NCBI GenBank assembly: GCA_004134995.1
Contig: REGP01000002.1
Location: 682,001 to 746,000 of the forward strand
Direction of reading: 5' to 3'
Origin: Oxalobacteraceae bacterium CAVE-383
GTDB taxonomy: Bacteria; Pseudomonadota; Gammaproteobacteria; Burkholderiales; Burkholderiaceae_D
DNA: 64,000 bases
Of the stretch, positions 1 to 9,426 are shown piece after piece. The first letter of the stretch is position 1. The number at the start of each line of letters is the position of its first letter. The translations under genes were made by a program, and so were the position numbers. Under the pieces are notes generated by a model. That model saw only the letters and a list, made by a program, of their open reading frames with translations, was not told the DNA's origin and did no database searches.

Positions 1-863
<863 letters not shown>

Positions 864-877
864 TTATTCTGGATATT

Positions 878-1483
878 ATGAAACTAATTGCCTCTCTCGG
901 TAGCGCGTATGTCCGTAAAGTTCGCATTGTCATGGCCGAAAAGAAGATCGATTACGATCTCGTGCTGGAAGATCCATGGAGCCCGGATACGCTGATCCAG
1001 CAATCCAATCCGCTGGGTAAGGTGCCGTGCCTGATGATGGACGACGGCGGCGCCATGTTCGATTCCCGGGTCATTGTGGAATATCTCGATATTCTGACGC
1101 CGGTCGGCAAGCTGATCCCCGTCAGCGGCCGCGAACGGGCGGAAGTCAAATGCTGGGAAGCGCTGGCCGATGGCCTGCTGGAGGCCGGTTCCCTGCTGCG
1201 CCGCGAAAAAATGCGTCCGGCCGGCAAGCAGGACGACGCCTGGATCAAGCGCCAGCAAAGCAAGATTGACGTGGCATTGAAGGCCATGTCGGAAGGCCTG
1301 GGCGACAAGCCGTTTTGCGTCGGCACCCATTATTCCTTGGCGGACGTGGCGACCGGCTGCGCGCTGGACTGGCTGAGCTTCCGTTTCCCGGATACAAGCT
1401 GGCGCGAGGATTATCCCGAATTGGCCAAATTGCTGGATAAATTGTCAGAGCGGCAATCGTTCAAGGACACTGCGCCCCAGTAG
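878..1483 (+). CDS. Glutathione S-transferase family protein
   Basis: A 201-residue soluble GST-fold protein. The N-terminal thioredoxin-like domain (about 1-80) starts MKLIASLGSAYVRKVRI. It carries the conserved cis-proline region NPLGKVPCL and the glutathione-binding FDSRVIVEYLD stretch. The remainder is the all-helical C-terminal domain with YSLADVATGCALDW. It resembles the YibF/stringent-starvation-like small bacterial GSTs; its substrate cannot be read from sequence. The frame is open 42 codons further upstream, but that part overlaps the TATAAT box and has no family similarity, so the ATG at 878 is chosen. The gene ends in a bidirectional terminator shared with bfr. Confidence 0.85.
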   Translation: MKLIASLGSAYVRKVRIVMAEKKIDYDLVLEDPWSPDTLIQQSNPLGKVPCLMMDDGGAMFDSRVIVEYLDILTPVGKLIPVSGRERAEVKCWEALADGLLEAGSLLRREKMRPAGKQDDAWIKRQQSKIDVALKAMSEGLGDKPFCVGTHYSLADVATGCALDWLSFRFPDTSWREDYPELAKLLDKLSERQSFKDTAPQ

Positions 1484-1497
1484 GCGTCGGCTGCATC

Positions 1498-1541
1498 AAT
1501 GAAAAAGGGCGCGGATCTTATGATCCGCGCCCTTTTTCATT
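1498..1541. terminator. Bidirectional intrinsic terminator between GST and bfr
   Basis: A perfect 20-bp inverted repeat (arms 1498-1517 and 1522-1541, loop TTAT). A GC-rich stem is flanked by five A on the left and five T on the right, so it can end transcription of the convergent genes on both strands. Confidence 0.9.
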
Positions 1542-1558
1542 CTTCCATGCCGGCTTGA

Positions 1559-2041
1559 TCAGCTATCGCCGCCATCGATGATTTGCGCCTGCAGGTAGTT
1601 CGGCAGGCCGATTTTTTCGATCAGGTCCAGCTGCGTTTCCAGCCAGTCGATATGTTCTTCGGTATCGTCCAGGATCTCTTTCAGCAGATCGCGCGAAATA
1701 TAATCGCCGGCTTTTTCCGCCGTGGCGATGCCTTCCTTGACGGTCAGTTGCGCCGCCTGTTCCAGCTTCAGGTCGCTGCTCAGCATTTCCGGCGTATTTT
1801 CGCCGATCATCAGCTTGTGCAGCGCTTGCAGGTTCGGCAGGCCGTCCAGCATGAGGATGCGGTCGATCAGCTTGTCGGCATGCTTCATTTCGCCGATCGA
1901 TTCTTCGTATTCTTTCTTGGCGATTTTTTCCAGGCCCCAGTGCTTGTACATCCGGGCATGCAGGAAGTATTGATTGATCGCGGAGAGTTCGTTGGTAAGC
2001 TGGGCATTGAGCAGCTTGATGACGGATGGATCGCCTTGCAT
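1559..2041 (-). CDS. bfr: Bacterioferritin
   Basis: A 160-residue 24-mer iron-storage protein of the cytosol. Ligands seen: E18, Y25, E51, H54, E94 and H130 of the ferroxidase centre, and M52, the haem ligand between subunits. The position equivalent to E. coli E127 is Thr (T127, in the stretch DDTEEH), so the usual ExxH pair is altered. An upstream in-frame start (to 2083) was rejected: [12 protein letters not shown] is the family start, and AGAGG precedes the ATG at 2041 by about 7 nt. The gene follows exbD on the same strand but is separated from it by a terminator. Its ferredoxin partner Bfd lies 2.3 kb away in the hemP-tonB operon. Confidence 0.93.
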   Translation of the reverse strand: MQGDPSVIKLLNAQLTNELSAINQYFLHARMYKHWGLEKIAKKEYEESIGEMKHADKLIDRILMLDGLPNLQALHKLMIGENTPEMLSSDLKLEQAAQLTVKEGIATAEKAGDYISRDLLKEILDDTEEHIDWLETQLDLIEKIGLPNYLQAQIIDGGDS

Positions 2042-2140
2042 GAGAGCCTCTGTGAATGTGGATGTCGGGATTCGGCGCGTCATGCGGGCCGAACAGGGAT
2101 CTTGCTGTGCAGGAATGGCGGAATCATAGCGCAGCGCCGC

Positions 2141-2160
2141 AATAAATTCATTATCAATTA
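2141..2160 (-). promoter_or_regulatory. Possible Fur-like site upstream of bfr
   Basis: On the minus strand the AT-rich stretch contains TTGATAATGAATTTAT, which holds one perfect GATAAT hexamer and a poorer second one. It lies about 100 nt before the bfr start. The match to a full Fur box is weak; the call leans on the gene being an iron-storage protein. Confidence 0.25.
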
Positions 2161-2194
2161 GCAGGAATCATTCGCAATTTCATTTCATGCAGGC

Positions 2195-2227
2195 AAAAAA
2201 ATAGCCTCCCGGTATGGAGGCTATTTT
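2195..2227 (-). terminator. Intrinsic terminator after exbD
   Basis: A 12-bp perfect hairpin (arms 2198-2209 and 2216-2227, six-base loop) is followed on the minus strand by a run of seven T (complement of 2195-2201). It lies 34 nt after the exbD stop and separates the TonB operon from bfr. Confidence 0.85.
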
Positions 2228-2260
2228 CGGTGCCGGCATGCGGATGCCTGAAACAATTGC

Positions 2261-2674
2261 TTATTTTTTCGGATCGGTCACGAAACCGATCTTGCTCAGG
2301 CCGCCGGTTTGCGCAGCCGCCATGACTTGCGCCACTTTTTCATATTGGGTGGTGCGTTCGGCGCGCAGGTGCAATTCCGGCTGCGGCTGTTTCTGCGCCG
2401 CCGTCGCGATGCGCAGGTTCAGTTGGTTCATGTCGACCACTTCGGCATCCCAGTAAATCTTGCCGTCCGCATCGATCGAAAGATTGATATTTTGCGGCTT
2501 GACTTCGTCAGGCTGGTCGCTGGCGCGCGGCAGATCGATCTTGACCGCATGGTTCATGACGGGAATGGTCATGATGAAAATGATCAGCAGCACCAGCATG
2601 ACGTCGACCAGCGGCGTCGTATTGATTTCCGGATTGAAGTCGTCTTCGCTATCCGACAATGATCCCATTGCCAT
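2261..2674 (-). CDS. exbD: Biopolymer transport protein ExbD
   Basis: A 137-residue inner-membrane part of the ExbB-ExbD proton-driven motor that energises TonB. One transmembrane helix (about 22-42) carries D24 in TTPLVDVMLVLL, the proton-carrying Asp of the family; the rest is the periplasmic domain. Its start codon overlaps the exbB stop by one base (TGATG), indicating translational coupling. It is the last gene of the hemP operon and is followed by a strong terminator. Probably iron-regulated with the operon. Confidence 0.93.
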   Translation of the reverse strand: MAMGSLSDSEDDFNPEINTTPLVDVMLVLLIIFIMTIPVMNHAVKIDLPRASDQPDEVKPQNINLSIDADGKIYWDAEVVDMNQLNLRIATAAQKQPQPELHLRAERTTQYEKVAQVMAAAQTGGLSKIGFVTDPKK

Positions 2675-3408
2675 CAGATGCCTCCGACTGCCGTCAATGG
2701 TGGATTCTTTTTGCCGCTTTTGTCATTGCCTTCTGTCGCGGCGCGCGCGCCGGTGACGAACAGCGCATGCAGATCGAAACCGAATTTATTCAGTTTGGCC
2801 ATGGTGCTTTTGTTGCCGCGCACCAGGGCGTTGTAGCCGAAGGTTGCCGGAATCGCGACCGCCAGGCCGAGCGCCGTCATGATCAGCGATTCGCCGACCG
2901 GGCCGGCCACTTTATCGATGCTGGCCTGGCCGGATGTGCCGATGGCGACCAGCGCATGGTAGATGCCCCATACGGTGCCGAACAGGCCGACGAACGGCGC
3001 GGTGGAACCGACCGAGGCCAGTACGGCCATGCCGGTCTGCAGCTTGGCGGAAGCGTCGTCGATGGCCTGGCGCAAGGACAGGGTGATCCAGTCGCTGACC
3101 GAAAGCTGGTCGTGCAGATGTCCCTGATGGGTATTGTGATGGCTCATGGCGATGATGCCGGCCTTGGCGACATCGGCAAACGGATTATCGTTTCCCAGTG
3201 TTGCAACGCCTTCGTGGACGCTGGTGGTGTCCCAGAACTGATGTCCGGCCTTCGACGCGGCGCGGTTCAGCCGCAGCAGCGAAATCGCCTTGGTCAGGAT
3301 GACGTACCACGATGCGATCGACATGCCGACCAGCAGTATCGCCACGCCTTTGGTAATGATGTCGCCTTGAACCCAGAGGCTTTCGAGGCCGTATGGACTA
3401 ACTTCCAT
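2674..3408 (-). CDS. exbB: Biopolymer transport protein ExbB
   Basis: A 244-residue MotA/TolQ/ExbB-family inner-membrane protein, three predicted membrane helices. The first is near residues 18-38. The last two are around 125-200 and contain the conserved block GTVWGIYHALV, followed by GLAVAIPATFGYN. It forms the pentameric stator around ExbD. The position between tonB and exbD, the 36-nt gap to tonB and the one-base overlap with exbD make this the standard tonB-exbB-exbD unit. Confidence 0.93.
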   Translation of the reverse strand: MEVSPYGLESLWVQGDIITKGVAILLVGMSIASWYVILTKAISLLRLNRAASKAGHQFWDTTSVHEGVATLGNDNPFADVAKAGIIAMSHHNTHQGHLHDQLSVSDWITLSLRQAIDDASAKLQTGMAVLASVGSTAPFVGLFGTVWGIYHALVAIGTSGQASIDKVAGPVGESLIMTALGLAVAIPATFGYNALVRGNKSTMAKLNKFGFDLHALFVTGARAATEGNDKSGKKNPPLTAVGGI

Positions 3409-3444
3409 AATGATTCCCTTGTGTATGTTGAATATGTGACTGTA

Positions 3445-4137
3445 TTAGTTATCCAGAAGAAATACGATCGGCACGATGACGTACACCCGTGTCGCCTTGC
3501 CATCTTCGATATTCGGCTTGAAACGCGCTCGCCGGACCGCTTGCTTGGCTGCCTCGTCGAGCCGCGGAAAATTGGACGATTTTTGAATATCCATGGTTTC
3601 GGGGCGGCCTTGCTCATCCACCAGGACGCGCAACATGACCTTCCCGGTTTCTCCCATGCGCTTCGAGGCGGCAGGGTATTCGATTTGCGGCTTCTGAATA
3701 TACTCCACACCGGAGGTAATTGTCTTGGGAGGGGCTGGCGCGGCCGGCGCCGGCGATGGATCCGGCACTGCCGCGGCGGCCGGTACTGCCGGCTGCGGCG
3801 GCGCCGGCGGGGCCGTGACGGCGGTAGGCGACGGGGTATTTGTCACCGGTACCGGCAACGGCGGGGCTACCGTTTTCTTCACGACAGGTACGGTCTTCGG
3901 CTTCGGCTGCTCCTTTGGCGGCGCCGGTTCCGGCGCACGTTCGGGCGTAATGAGTGAAGCAAATACTTCCTTCGGCGCCATCGTCGCGACTTTTTTGATC
4001 GCGCCGCTTTGCAGCGCGTAGAAAAAAGCCAGATGCAGCAAAATAATTGCACCGAGCGGGCCGATACGTTTAACTTGTTTCCAGAAATTCAGCGGCGAAA
4101 GCGGCATCTGAGCAGGCTGCATCGATATGGCGTTCAT
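3445..4137 (-). CDS. tonB: Energy-transducing protein TonB
   Basis: A 230-residue periplasm-spanning protein that passes proton-motive energy to outer-membrane receptors. One N-terminal membrane anchor (about 27-45) is followed by a Pro/Ala/Lys-rich spacer (about 65-150) and a C-terminal TonB domain (about 155-230, with YPAASKRMGETGKVMLRVLV and RRARFKPN). It lies 8 nt downstream of bfd. No strong Shine-Dalgarno is seen, so it may depend on coupling. A second TonB is encoded at 42411-43085; this one, in the haem/iron operon, is probably the general iron-uptake TonB. Confidence 0.92.
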   Translation of the reverse strand: MNAISMQPAQMPLSPLNFWKQVKRIGPLGAIILLHLAFFYALQSGAIKKVATMAPKEVFASLITPERAPEPAPPKEQPKPKTVPVVKKTVAPPLPVPVTNTPSPTAVTAPPAPPQPAVPAAAAVPDPSPAPAAPAPPKTITSGVEYIQKPQIEYPAASKRMGETGKVMLRVLVDEQGRPETMDIQKSSNFPRLDEAAKQAVRRARFKPNIEDGKATRVYVIVPIVFLLDN

Positions 4138-4145
4138 GGCGATTC

Positions 4146-4376
4146 TTATACGGGGAGGCTATTACGCGTAAATGATATGACTTGTATCGAATGATGATGG
4201 ACGGCGGCGCCCTGGCTCAGGCACTCCTTCAGAACCTGCTTCGCGCAGGAATGGCATTTGCCGCAATTGTTTGCGACGCCGAGATCGTTGCGAAGTTCCG
4301 CCATGGATGTCGCGCCATCCCGGACCGCCTGATGAATTCTTCCTTCGGATACATTATTGCAGACACAAACAATCAT
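4146..4376 (-). CDS. bfd: Bacterioferritin-associated ferredoxin Bfd
   Basis: A 76-residue [2Fe-2S] protein that reduces the core of bacterioferritin to release iron. All four cluster cysteines are present in the family arrangement: C4 and C6 (MIVCVC) and C38 and C41 (NNCGKC). C44 is additional. A longer in-frame start to 4439 was rejected because MIVCVCN is the universal start. It sits in the hemP-tonB-exbBD operon, which fits release of stored iron under starvation, while bfr is a separate unit. Confidence 0.92.
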   Translation of the reverse strand: MIVCVCNNVSEGRIHQAVRDGATSMAELRNDLGVANNCGKCHSCAKQVLKECLSQGAAVHHHSIQVISFTRNSLPV

Positions 4377-4404
4377 GACATTCCCGTTCGAAAATTTCCA
4401 ACCG

Positions 4405-4725
4405 TTATGTTGGCCGGTTGCCCGGCATGATCCGGGCAAGCAGCGTAAATTTTTCGGGCGGCGGCATCGTTCGTTCGACTACCGCCGCCCACTGATCCGA
4501 CAATTGCCGGCACGTTGTTCTCAACACCGGCGCCAGGCTGGGCAGATCCGCCAGGGCTTTCAAATGCCGCTCAATGACAGAGGCCAACTTCACGCAACTG
4601 TGCCGTTCCTGCAAATTGGCCGTGTAATGCGACATCAAATGCAACACTGCCGATACTAATAATTCCGGTCGCGCCGCTGCGTCATGCGGTTCGATGAAAG
4701 CCGGATTCATTTTGTCGATTGCCAT
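4405..4725 (-). CDS. Small conserved protein of the hemP-tonB locus, function unknown
   Basis: A 106-residue predicted cytosolic protein with no signal peptide or membrane segment. The middle (about 40-85) looks helical, with HSCVKLASVIERHLKALA and LRTTCRQLSDQW. I do not recognise a named domain. The ATG at 4725 is chosen over an upstream one because AGGAGA stands 7 nt before it. It lies between hemP (76 nt upstream) and bfd (28 nt downstream) on the same strand, so a role in haem or iron handling is likely by position only. A similar short gene between hemP and tonB exists in other Burkholderiales as I recall, but this is not checked. Confidence 0.7.
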   Translation of the reverse strand: MAIDKMNPAFIEPHDAAARPELLVSAVLHLMSHYTANLQERHSCVKLASVIERHLKALADLPSLAPVLRTTCRQLSDQWAAVVERTMPPPEKFTLLARIMPGNRPT

Positions 4726-4801
4726 CAAACTCTCCTGTTGAGCGTAAGGCTGGCTGGCTGACAAAACTGGCGACGCGCCTGGCTGGCTTTCCTGAAAATT
4801 C

Positions 4802-4987
4802 CTATGCCGTCAAAATCAATTTGTTCAATTGCGTCAGCCGCAATTTGTAAATCCGGCCGCCGTGGTCGATTTCCAGTTCACGCATTTTCTGAAACAGATC
4901 CTGGCTTTTAATGCGGTTGACAGGCGCATTGGCGGACTTTCTGGCGGATGGTGTTACACGGTCTGTTTCACGATCGGTGGACTCCAT
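4802..4987 (-). CDS. hemP: Hemin uptake protein HemP
   Basis: A 61-residue protein of the HemP family. The diagnostic C-terminal half reads SQDLFQKMRELEIDHGG followed by IYKLRLTQLNKLIL. In other proteobacteria HemP is the iron-induced first gene of haem-uptake operons and, in some, an activator of the haem receptor. AGGGAGAG gives a good ribosome site 6 nt before the ATG. It is the first gene of the six-gene operon hemP-unknown-bfd-tonB-exbB-exbD. No haem receptor gene lies next to it. Confidence 0.9.
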   Translation of the reverse strand: MESTDRETDRVTPSARKSANAPVNRIKSQDLFQKMRELEIDHGGRIYKLRLTQLNKLILTA

Positions 4988-5028
4988 GACTACTCTCCCT
5001 CAGGTAAATACGAACAATTCCTATTTAG

Positions 5029-5057
5029 ATTATTATTGATTTGAAGGTCGATTGCAA
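5029..5057 (-). promoter_or_regulatory. Predicted hemP operon promoter, probably Fur-controlled
   Basis: On the minus strand TTGCAA (5052-5057) and TAATAA/AATAAT (5029-5035) stand 16-17 bp apart, 42 nt before the hemP ATG. The -10 lies in an AT-rich stretch with repeated AATAAT units, a likely place for Fur to bind. Fur control is inferred from gene content. Confidence 0.5.
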
Positions 5058-5138
5058 GTCTTTTTATCGAAGGAGGGAAAGTAACGTTGCTGCGGAGGAA
5101 GATTGGGAAGGGGGAAGCGGCGCGCGAAAAAAAACGGC

Positions 5139-6245
5139 TCAGGAAGCCGTTTCGATGATGCCGCCGCCCAGGCAGACGTCGCCGTCGTACAACACCGCCG
5201 ACTGGCCGGGCGTGACAGCCCATTGCGGGGTATCGAAGGTCAGGGCGAAATCTTCATCCGCGTTGCGAAAGCGGCAAGGCATATCGGCCTGCCGATAGCG
5301 CGTCTTGGCGCTCAGCGCCGCAATGCCGGGGCCGGGCGCTTCGCCCGCGACCCAGCTTACCTGGGCGGCATGCAGTCCGGGCGTCAACAGCCAGGGGTGA
5401 TCGTGGCCTTGCACTATGTACAGCGTATTGGTGGCGATGTCCTTGCGGGCGACGTACCAGGGCTCGCTGCCGCCGTCGCTGTTCTGGTACGCCTTGACGC
5501 CGCCCAGGCCGATGCCCTTGCGTTGTCCCAGGGTATAAAAACTGAGTCCGATATGCTCGCCGACCACATCGCCGTCCGGCGTCTTCATCAGGCCGGGCTG
5601 ATGCGACAGATAACGATTCAGGAAATCGCGAAACGGCCGTTCGCCGATGAAGCAGATGCCGGTGGAATCCTTTTTCGCCGCATTCGGCAATTTCAGATCC
5701 TGTGCAATCTTTCGCACTTCTGTTTTATGAATCTCACCCAATGGGAATAGTGTGCGCGAAAGCTGTTTCTGATTCAGGCGATGCAAAAAATAGCTTTGGT
5801 CCTTGCTGGCGTCGAGCGCCTTGAGCAACTCGAAGCGGCCGCTGTTGTTTTGCCGCACGCGCGCATAGTGCCCGGTCGCGATCAGGTCGGCGCCGAGCGC
5901 CACTGCGTGGTCCAGAAAGGCCTTGAACTTGATTTCCGCGTTGCACAGCACGTCGGGATTGGGTGTGCGGCCGGCCTGGTATTCACGCAGAAACTCGGCA
6001 AATACACGGTCCTTGTACTCGGCGGCGAAGTTGACGGCCTCGATATCCACCCCCACCACGTCGGCCACGCTGACCGCGTCGATCCAGTCTTGCCTGGTCG
6101 AGCAGTACTCGGAATCGTCGTCGTCTTCCCAGTTTTTCATGAACAGGCCGATAACCTCGTAGCCCTGTTCCTTCAGCAGCCACGCCGAGACCGACGAGTC
6201 GACGCCGCCGGACATGCCGATGACGACGCGTTTTTTAGAACTCAT
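5139..6245 (-). CDS. mnmA: tRNA-specific 2-thiouridylase MnmA
   Basis: MnmA adds sulfur to U34 of tRNA Lys, Glu and Gln, using ATP and persulfide from the Tus relay. The 368-residue protein has the PP-loop GMSGGVDSS at 10-18 and the two catalytic cysteines C101 (NPDVLCN) and C198 (STGICFIGE), with the family spacing. It is intact, transcribed divergently from pntAA, and about 150 bp from hemP. Confidence 0.96.
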   Translation of the reverse strand: MSSKKRVVIGMSGGVDSSVSAWLLKEQGYEVIGLFMKNWEDDDDSEYCSTRQDWIDAVSVADVVGVDIEAVNFAAEYKDRVFAEFLREYQAGRTPNPDVLCNAEIKFKAFLDHAVALGADLIATGHYARVRQNNSGRFELLKALDASKDQSYFLHRLNQKQLSRTLFPLGEIHKTEVRKIAQDLKLPNAAKKDSTGICFIGERPFRDFLNRYLSHQPGLMKTPDGDVVGEHIGLSFYTLGQRKGIGLGGVKAYQNSDGGSEPWYVARKDIATNTLYIVQGHDHPWLLTPGLHAAQVSWVAGEAPGPGIAALSAKTRYRQADMPCRFRNADEDFALTFDTPQWAVTPGQSAVLYDGDVCLGGGIIETAS

Positions 6246-6358
6246 TTTTGAGGATCCTTTGAATGTCCGCTATTTTACCGTGCTAACGCAGTTTTTTCAG
6301 GGCTGTCAATGACGCAGGTTTTACTTTTACATAGACGGCGGAATATTTTTTCAGACCG

Positions 6359-6386
6359 TTTGATCGGGAAAAATACCGTGTAAGAT
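6359..6386 (+). promoter_or_regulatory. Candidate promoter of the pnt operon
   Basis: TTTGAT (6359-6364) and TAAGAT (6381-6386) are spaced 16 bp and end 33 nt before the pntAA ATG. Both hexamers are imperfect, so this is a suggestion only. Confidence 0.35.
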
Positions 6387-6419
6387 TCCGTCACAAGTTA
6401 AAACTAATTAGGAGCAAAG

Positions 6420-7535
6420 ATGAGGTTAGGCATACCGGTCGAGAGTCGCGAAGGCGAGACGCGCGTTGCAGCCACGCCGGAGACCATCAAGAAGCTGATT
6501 GCCGCCAGGCATCATGTATCGGTGCAGGCGGGCGCTGGTATTTCGTCCAGCATTACCGATGAGGCATTTCGTGCGGCCGGCGCCGAGATCGTCGGCGCGG
6601 CCGAGGTATTCGGCTGCGAGGCGGTACTCAAAGTGCGCGCGCCGAGCGCCGCCGAGCTGGCGCAATTGAAGCCGGGCACGGTGGTGGTCGGCATGCTCAA
6701 TCCGTTCGACGCCGACAACAACGCCGCCATGGCCGCCGCCGGCATCACGGCGTTTGCGCTGGAAGCCGCGCCGCGCACCACGCGCGCGCAATCGATGGAC
6801 GTGCTGTCGTCGCAGGCCAACATCGCCGGCTACAAGGCAGTGCTGATGGCGGCCAATACCTACCAGCGCTTCATGCCGATGCTGATGACGGCGGCCGGCA
6901 CGGTCAAGGCCGCGCGCATGCTGATCATGGGCGCCGGCGTGGCCGGCCTGCAGGCGATCGCGACGGCCAAGCGCCTGGGCGCGGTGATCGAAGCCTCGGA
7001 CGTGCGGCCGGCGGTGAAGGAACAGATCGAATCGCTGGGCGCCAAGTTTCTCGACGTGCCGTTCATCACCGATGAAGAAAAGGAAATCGCGCAAGGCGTC
7101 GGCGGCTATGCCCGCCCGATGCCGGCCGACTGGATGCGCCGCCAGGCCGAAGCCGTGCATGAACGCGCCAAGCTGGCCGACATCATCATCACCACCGCGC
7201 TGATTCCGGGGCGCAAGGCGCCGGTCCTGATCGGCGAAGAGACCGTCAAGGCCATGAAGCCAGGCTCCGTCATCCTGGACATGGCGGTCGACCAGGGCGG
7301 CAACTGCCCGCTGTCCGAACCCGGCAAGACCGTCATCAGGCATGGCGTGCACATCATCGGCGAGGGCAACCTGGCCGCGCTGGTGGCGGCCGATGCGTCG
7401 GCGCTGTATGCGCGCAACGTGCTCGATTTCCTGAAGCTGATCGTCACCGCCGAAGGCGCGCTGGCGGTGAACCGGGAAGACGACATCGTGGCGGCCACGC
7501 TGATGTGCATCGGCGGCGAAGTCACACGCAAATAA
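6420..7535 (+). CDS. pntAA: NAD(P) transhydrogenase subunit alpha part 1
   Basis: The 371-residue NAD(H)-binding domain I of proton-translocating transhydrogenase, which makes NADPH from NADH using the proton gradient. It begins MRLGIPVESREGETRVAATP, the alanine-dehydrogenase/PntA N-terminal signature, and has the Rossmann motif GAGVAGLQAI near residue 177. The alpha subunit is split here into two genes, as in Rhodospirillum and many Burkholderiales. TTAGGAG precedes the ATG. First gene of pntAA-pntAB-pntB. Confidence 0.95.
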   Translation: MRLGIPVESREGETRVAATPETIKKLIAARHHVSVQAGAGISSSITDEAFRAAGAEIVGAAEVFGCEAVLKVRAPSAAELAQLKPGTVVVGMLNPFDADNNAAMAAAGITAFALEAAPRTTRAQSMDVLSSQANIAGYKAVLMAANTYQRFMPMLMTAAGTVKAARMLIMGAGVAGLQAIATAKRLGAVIEASDVRPAVKEQIESLGAKFLDVPFITDEEKEIAQGVGGYARPMPADWMRRQAEAVHERAKLADIIITTALIPGRKAPVLIGEETVKAMKPGSVILDMAVDQGGNCPLSEPGKTVIRHGVHIIGEGNLAALVAADASALYARNVLDFLKLIVTAEGALAVNREDDIVAATLMCIGGEVTRK

Positions 7536-7604
7536 GCGGGCAAATAAGCGCGCAAATAAGCCGCGCCGATAAAAATATACTGAAAATAAGTTGAGGAGTA
7601 CGTC

Positions 7605-7931
7605 ATGGAAGTCAGTCATACCATCATCAACCTGATCATTTTCGTGCTGGCCATTTATGTCGGCTATCACGTGGTCTGGACCGTTACCCCGGCATTGCAT
7701 ACGCCGCTGATGGCGGTCACCAACGCCATTTCGGCGATCATCATCATCGGCGCCATGCTGGCCGCCGGCCTGACCGAAGGACTGGTCGGGCAAGTGGCCG
7801 GCACGCTGGCCGTGGCGCTGGCCGCGGTCAATGTGTTCGGCGGGTTCCTGGTGACGCAGCGCATGCTGGAAATGTTCAAGAAGAAAGAACCGAAAGCCAA
7901 GGCCCCGGCGGCGGACGGAGCGCACTCATGA
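7605..7931 (+). CDS. pntAB: NAD(P) transhydrogenase subunit alpha part 2
   Basis: A 108-residue membrane piece of domain II, with about three transmembrane helices (around 7-27, 33-55 and 60-85). The charged C-terminal tail is KKKEPKAKAPA. Together with the PntB membrane half it forms the proton channel. GAGGAG lies before the ATG. Its end overlaps pntB by 4 nt (ATGA), so the two membrane parts are translationally coupled. Confidence 0.93.
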   Translation: MEVSHTIINLIIFVLAIYVGYHVVWTVTPALHTPLMAVTNAISAIIIIGAMLAAGLTEGLVGQVAGTLAVALAAVNVFGGFLVTQRMLEMFKKKEPKAKAPAADGAHS

Positions 7932-9385
7932 TGAATATGGTCAGCATGAATCTGGTAACGCTGTTGTACCTGATCGCCTCGGTCTGCTTCATCCAGGCAT
8001 TGAAAGGCTTGTCGCATCCGTCCACGGCGCGCCGCGGCAACAGTTTCGGCATGATCGGCATGGCGATCGCGTTTGTGACGACGTTCGTCCTGATCCTGAA
8101 ACTCAAGGAAGCGATGACCGCGGCCGGCACCGGCAGCGGCCTGGGCTTTTATCTGGTGGCGATCGGCGTGGTGGTCGGCGGCGGCATCGGCGCCTTCCTG
8201 GCCAAGCGCGTCGAAATGACCAAGATGCCGGAACTGGTGGCGGCGATGCACTCGTTGATCGGGCTGGCGGCGGTATGTATCGCGGTGGCGGCGGTCTCGG
8301 AACCGTGGGCCTTCAACATTGCCGCGCACGGCGAAGCGCTGCCGGTGGGCAACCGCATCGAGCTGTTCATCGGCACCTTCGTCGGCGCGATTACCTTCTC
8401 CGGTTCGGTGATTGCGTTCGGCAAATTGTCGGGCAAATATAAATTCCGCCTGTTCCAGGGCGCGCCGGTAAGTTTCCCGGGCCAGCATTTCTTCAATCTG
8501 CTGCTGGCGGTGGCGATGATCGGCTTCGGCATCATGTTCGTGCTGACGCAATCCTGGCTGCCGTTCGTGCTGATGGCGGCAATCGCCTTCGTGCTGGGCG
8601 TATTGATCATCATCCCGATCGGCGGCGCCGATATGCCGGTGGTGGTGTCAATGTTGAATAGTTACTCGGGCTGGGCGGCGGCGGGCATCGGCTTTTCGCT
8701 GAACAATTCGATGCTGATCATCGCCGGTTCGCTGGTGGGTTCCAGCGGTGCGATCCTGTCCTACATCATGTGCAAGGCGATGAACCGTTCCTTCTTCAAT
8801 GTGATCCTGGGCGGCTTCGGCGGCGAGGCGGCTGCCGCGGGCGGCGCGGCGCAGGCGGCGCGTCCGGTCAAATCGGGTTCGTCCGACGATGCTGCCTTCC
8901 TGATGGGCAATGCCGAGACCGTGATCATCGTGCCGGGCTACGGCCTGGCGGTGGCCCGCGCACAGCATGCGCTGAAGGAATTGACCGAGAAGCTGACCCA
9001 TAAGGGCGTGATCGTCAAATACGCGATCCATCCGGTGGCGGGACGCATGCCGGGCCATATGAACGTGCTGCTGGCCGAGGCCGAAGTGCCGTACGACCAG
9101 GTGTTCGAAATGGAAGACATCAACAGCGAATTCGCGCAGGCCGACGTGGTGCTGGTGCTGGGCGCCAACGACGTGGTCAACCCGGCCGCGAAGGATCCGA
9201 AGTCGTCGATCGCCGGCATGCCGATCCTGGAGGCGTACAAGGCCAAGACCGTTATCGTCAACAAGCGTTCGATGGCGGCCGGCTATGCCGGCCTGGACAA
9301 CGAGTTGTTCTACATGGATAAAACCATGATGGTGTTCGGCGATGCGAAGAAGGTGATCGAGGATATGGTCAAGGCGGTCGAGTAA
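7928..9385 (+). CDS. pntB: NAD(P) transhydrogenase subunit beta
   Basis: A 485-residue protein. About nine membrane helices (residues 5-290) make up domain II. A C-terminal NADP(H)-binding domain III follows (about 305-485), with VIIVPGYGLAVARAQHAL and the loop AGRMPGHMNVLLAEA. It completes the enzyme with PntAA and PntAB. The ATG overlaps the pntAB stop. No clear terminator follows; a hairpin lies between this gene and the next. Confidence 0.95.
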   Translation: MMNMVSMNLVTLLYLIASVCFIQALKGLSHPSTARRGNSFGMIGMAIAFVTTFVLILKLKEAMTAAGTGSGLGFYLVAIGVVVGGGIGAFLAKRVEMTKMPELVAAMHSLIGLAAVCIAVAAVSEPWAFNIAAHGEALPVGNRIELFIGTFVGAITFSGSVIAFGKLSGKYKFRLFQGAPVSFPGQHFFNLLLAVAMIGFGIMFVLTQSWLPFVLMAAIAFVLGVLIIIPIGGADMPVVVSMLNSYSGWAAAGIGFSLNNSMLIIAGSLVGSSGAILSYIMCKAMNRSFFNVILGGFGGEAAAAGGAAQAARPVKSGSSDDAAFLMGNAETVIIVPGYGLAVARAQHALKELTEKLTHKGVIVKYAIHPVAGRMPGHMNVLLAEAEVPYDQVFEMEDINSEFAQADVVLVLGANDVVNPAAKDPKSSIAGMPILEAYKAKTVIVNKRSMAAGYAGLDNELFYMDKTMMVFGDAKKVIEDMVKAVE

Positions 9386-9390
9386 AATAG

Positions 9391-9423
9391 GCGGGATACA
9401 GGCAACAGAAACAAGTATCCCGC
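9391..9423 (+). other. Stem-loop just before the pseudouridine synthase start
   Basis: A 9-bp perfect inverted repeat (9391-9399 with 9415-9423, 15-nt loop) ends 3 nt before the ATG at 9427. No T-run follows, so it is not a classic terminator. The downstream gene has no visible Shine-Dalgarno and the stem occupies that position, so an effect on translation is possible. Confidence 0.5.
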
Positions 9424-9426
9424 ACC

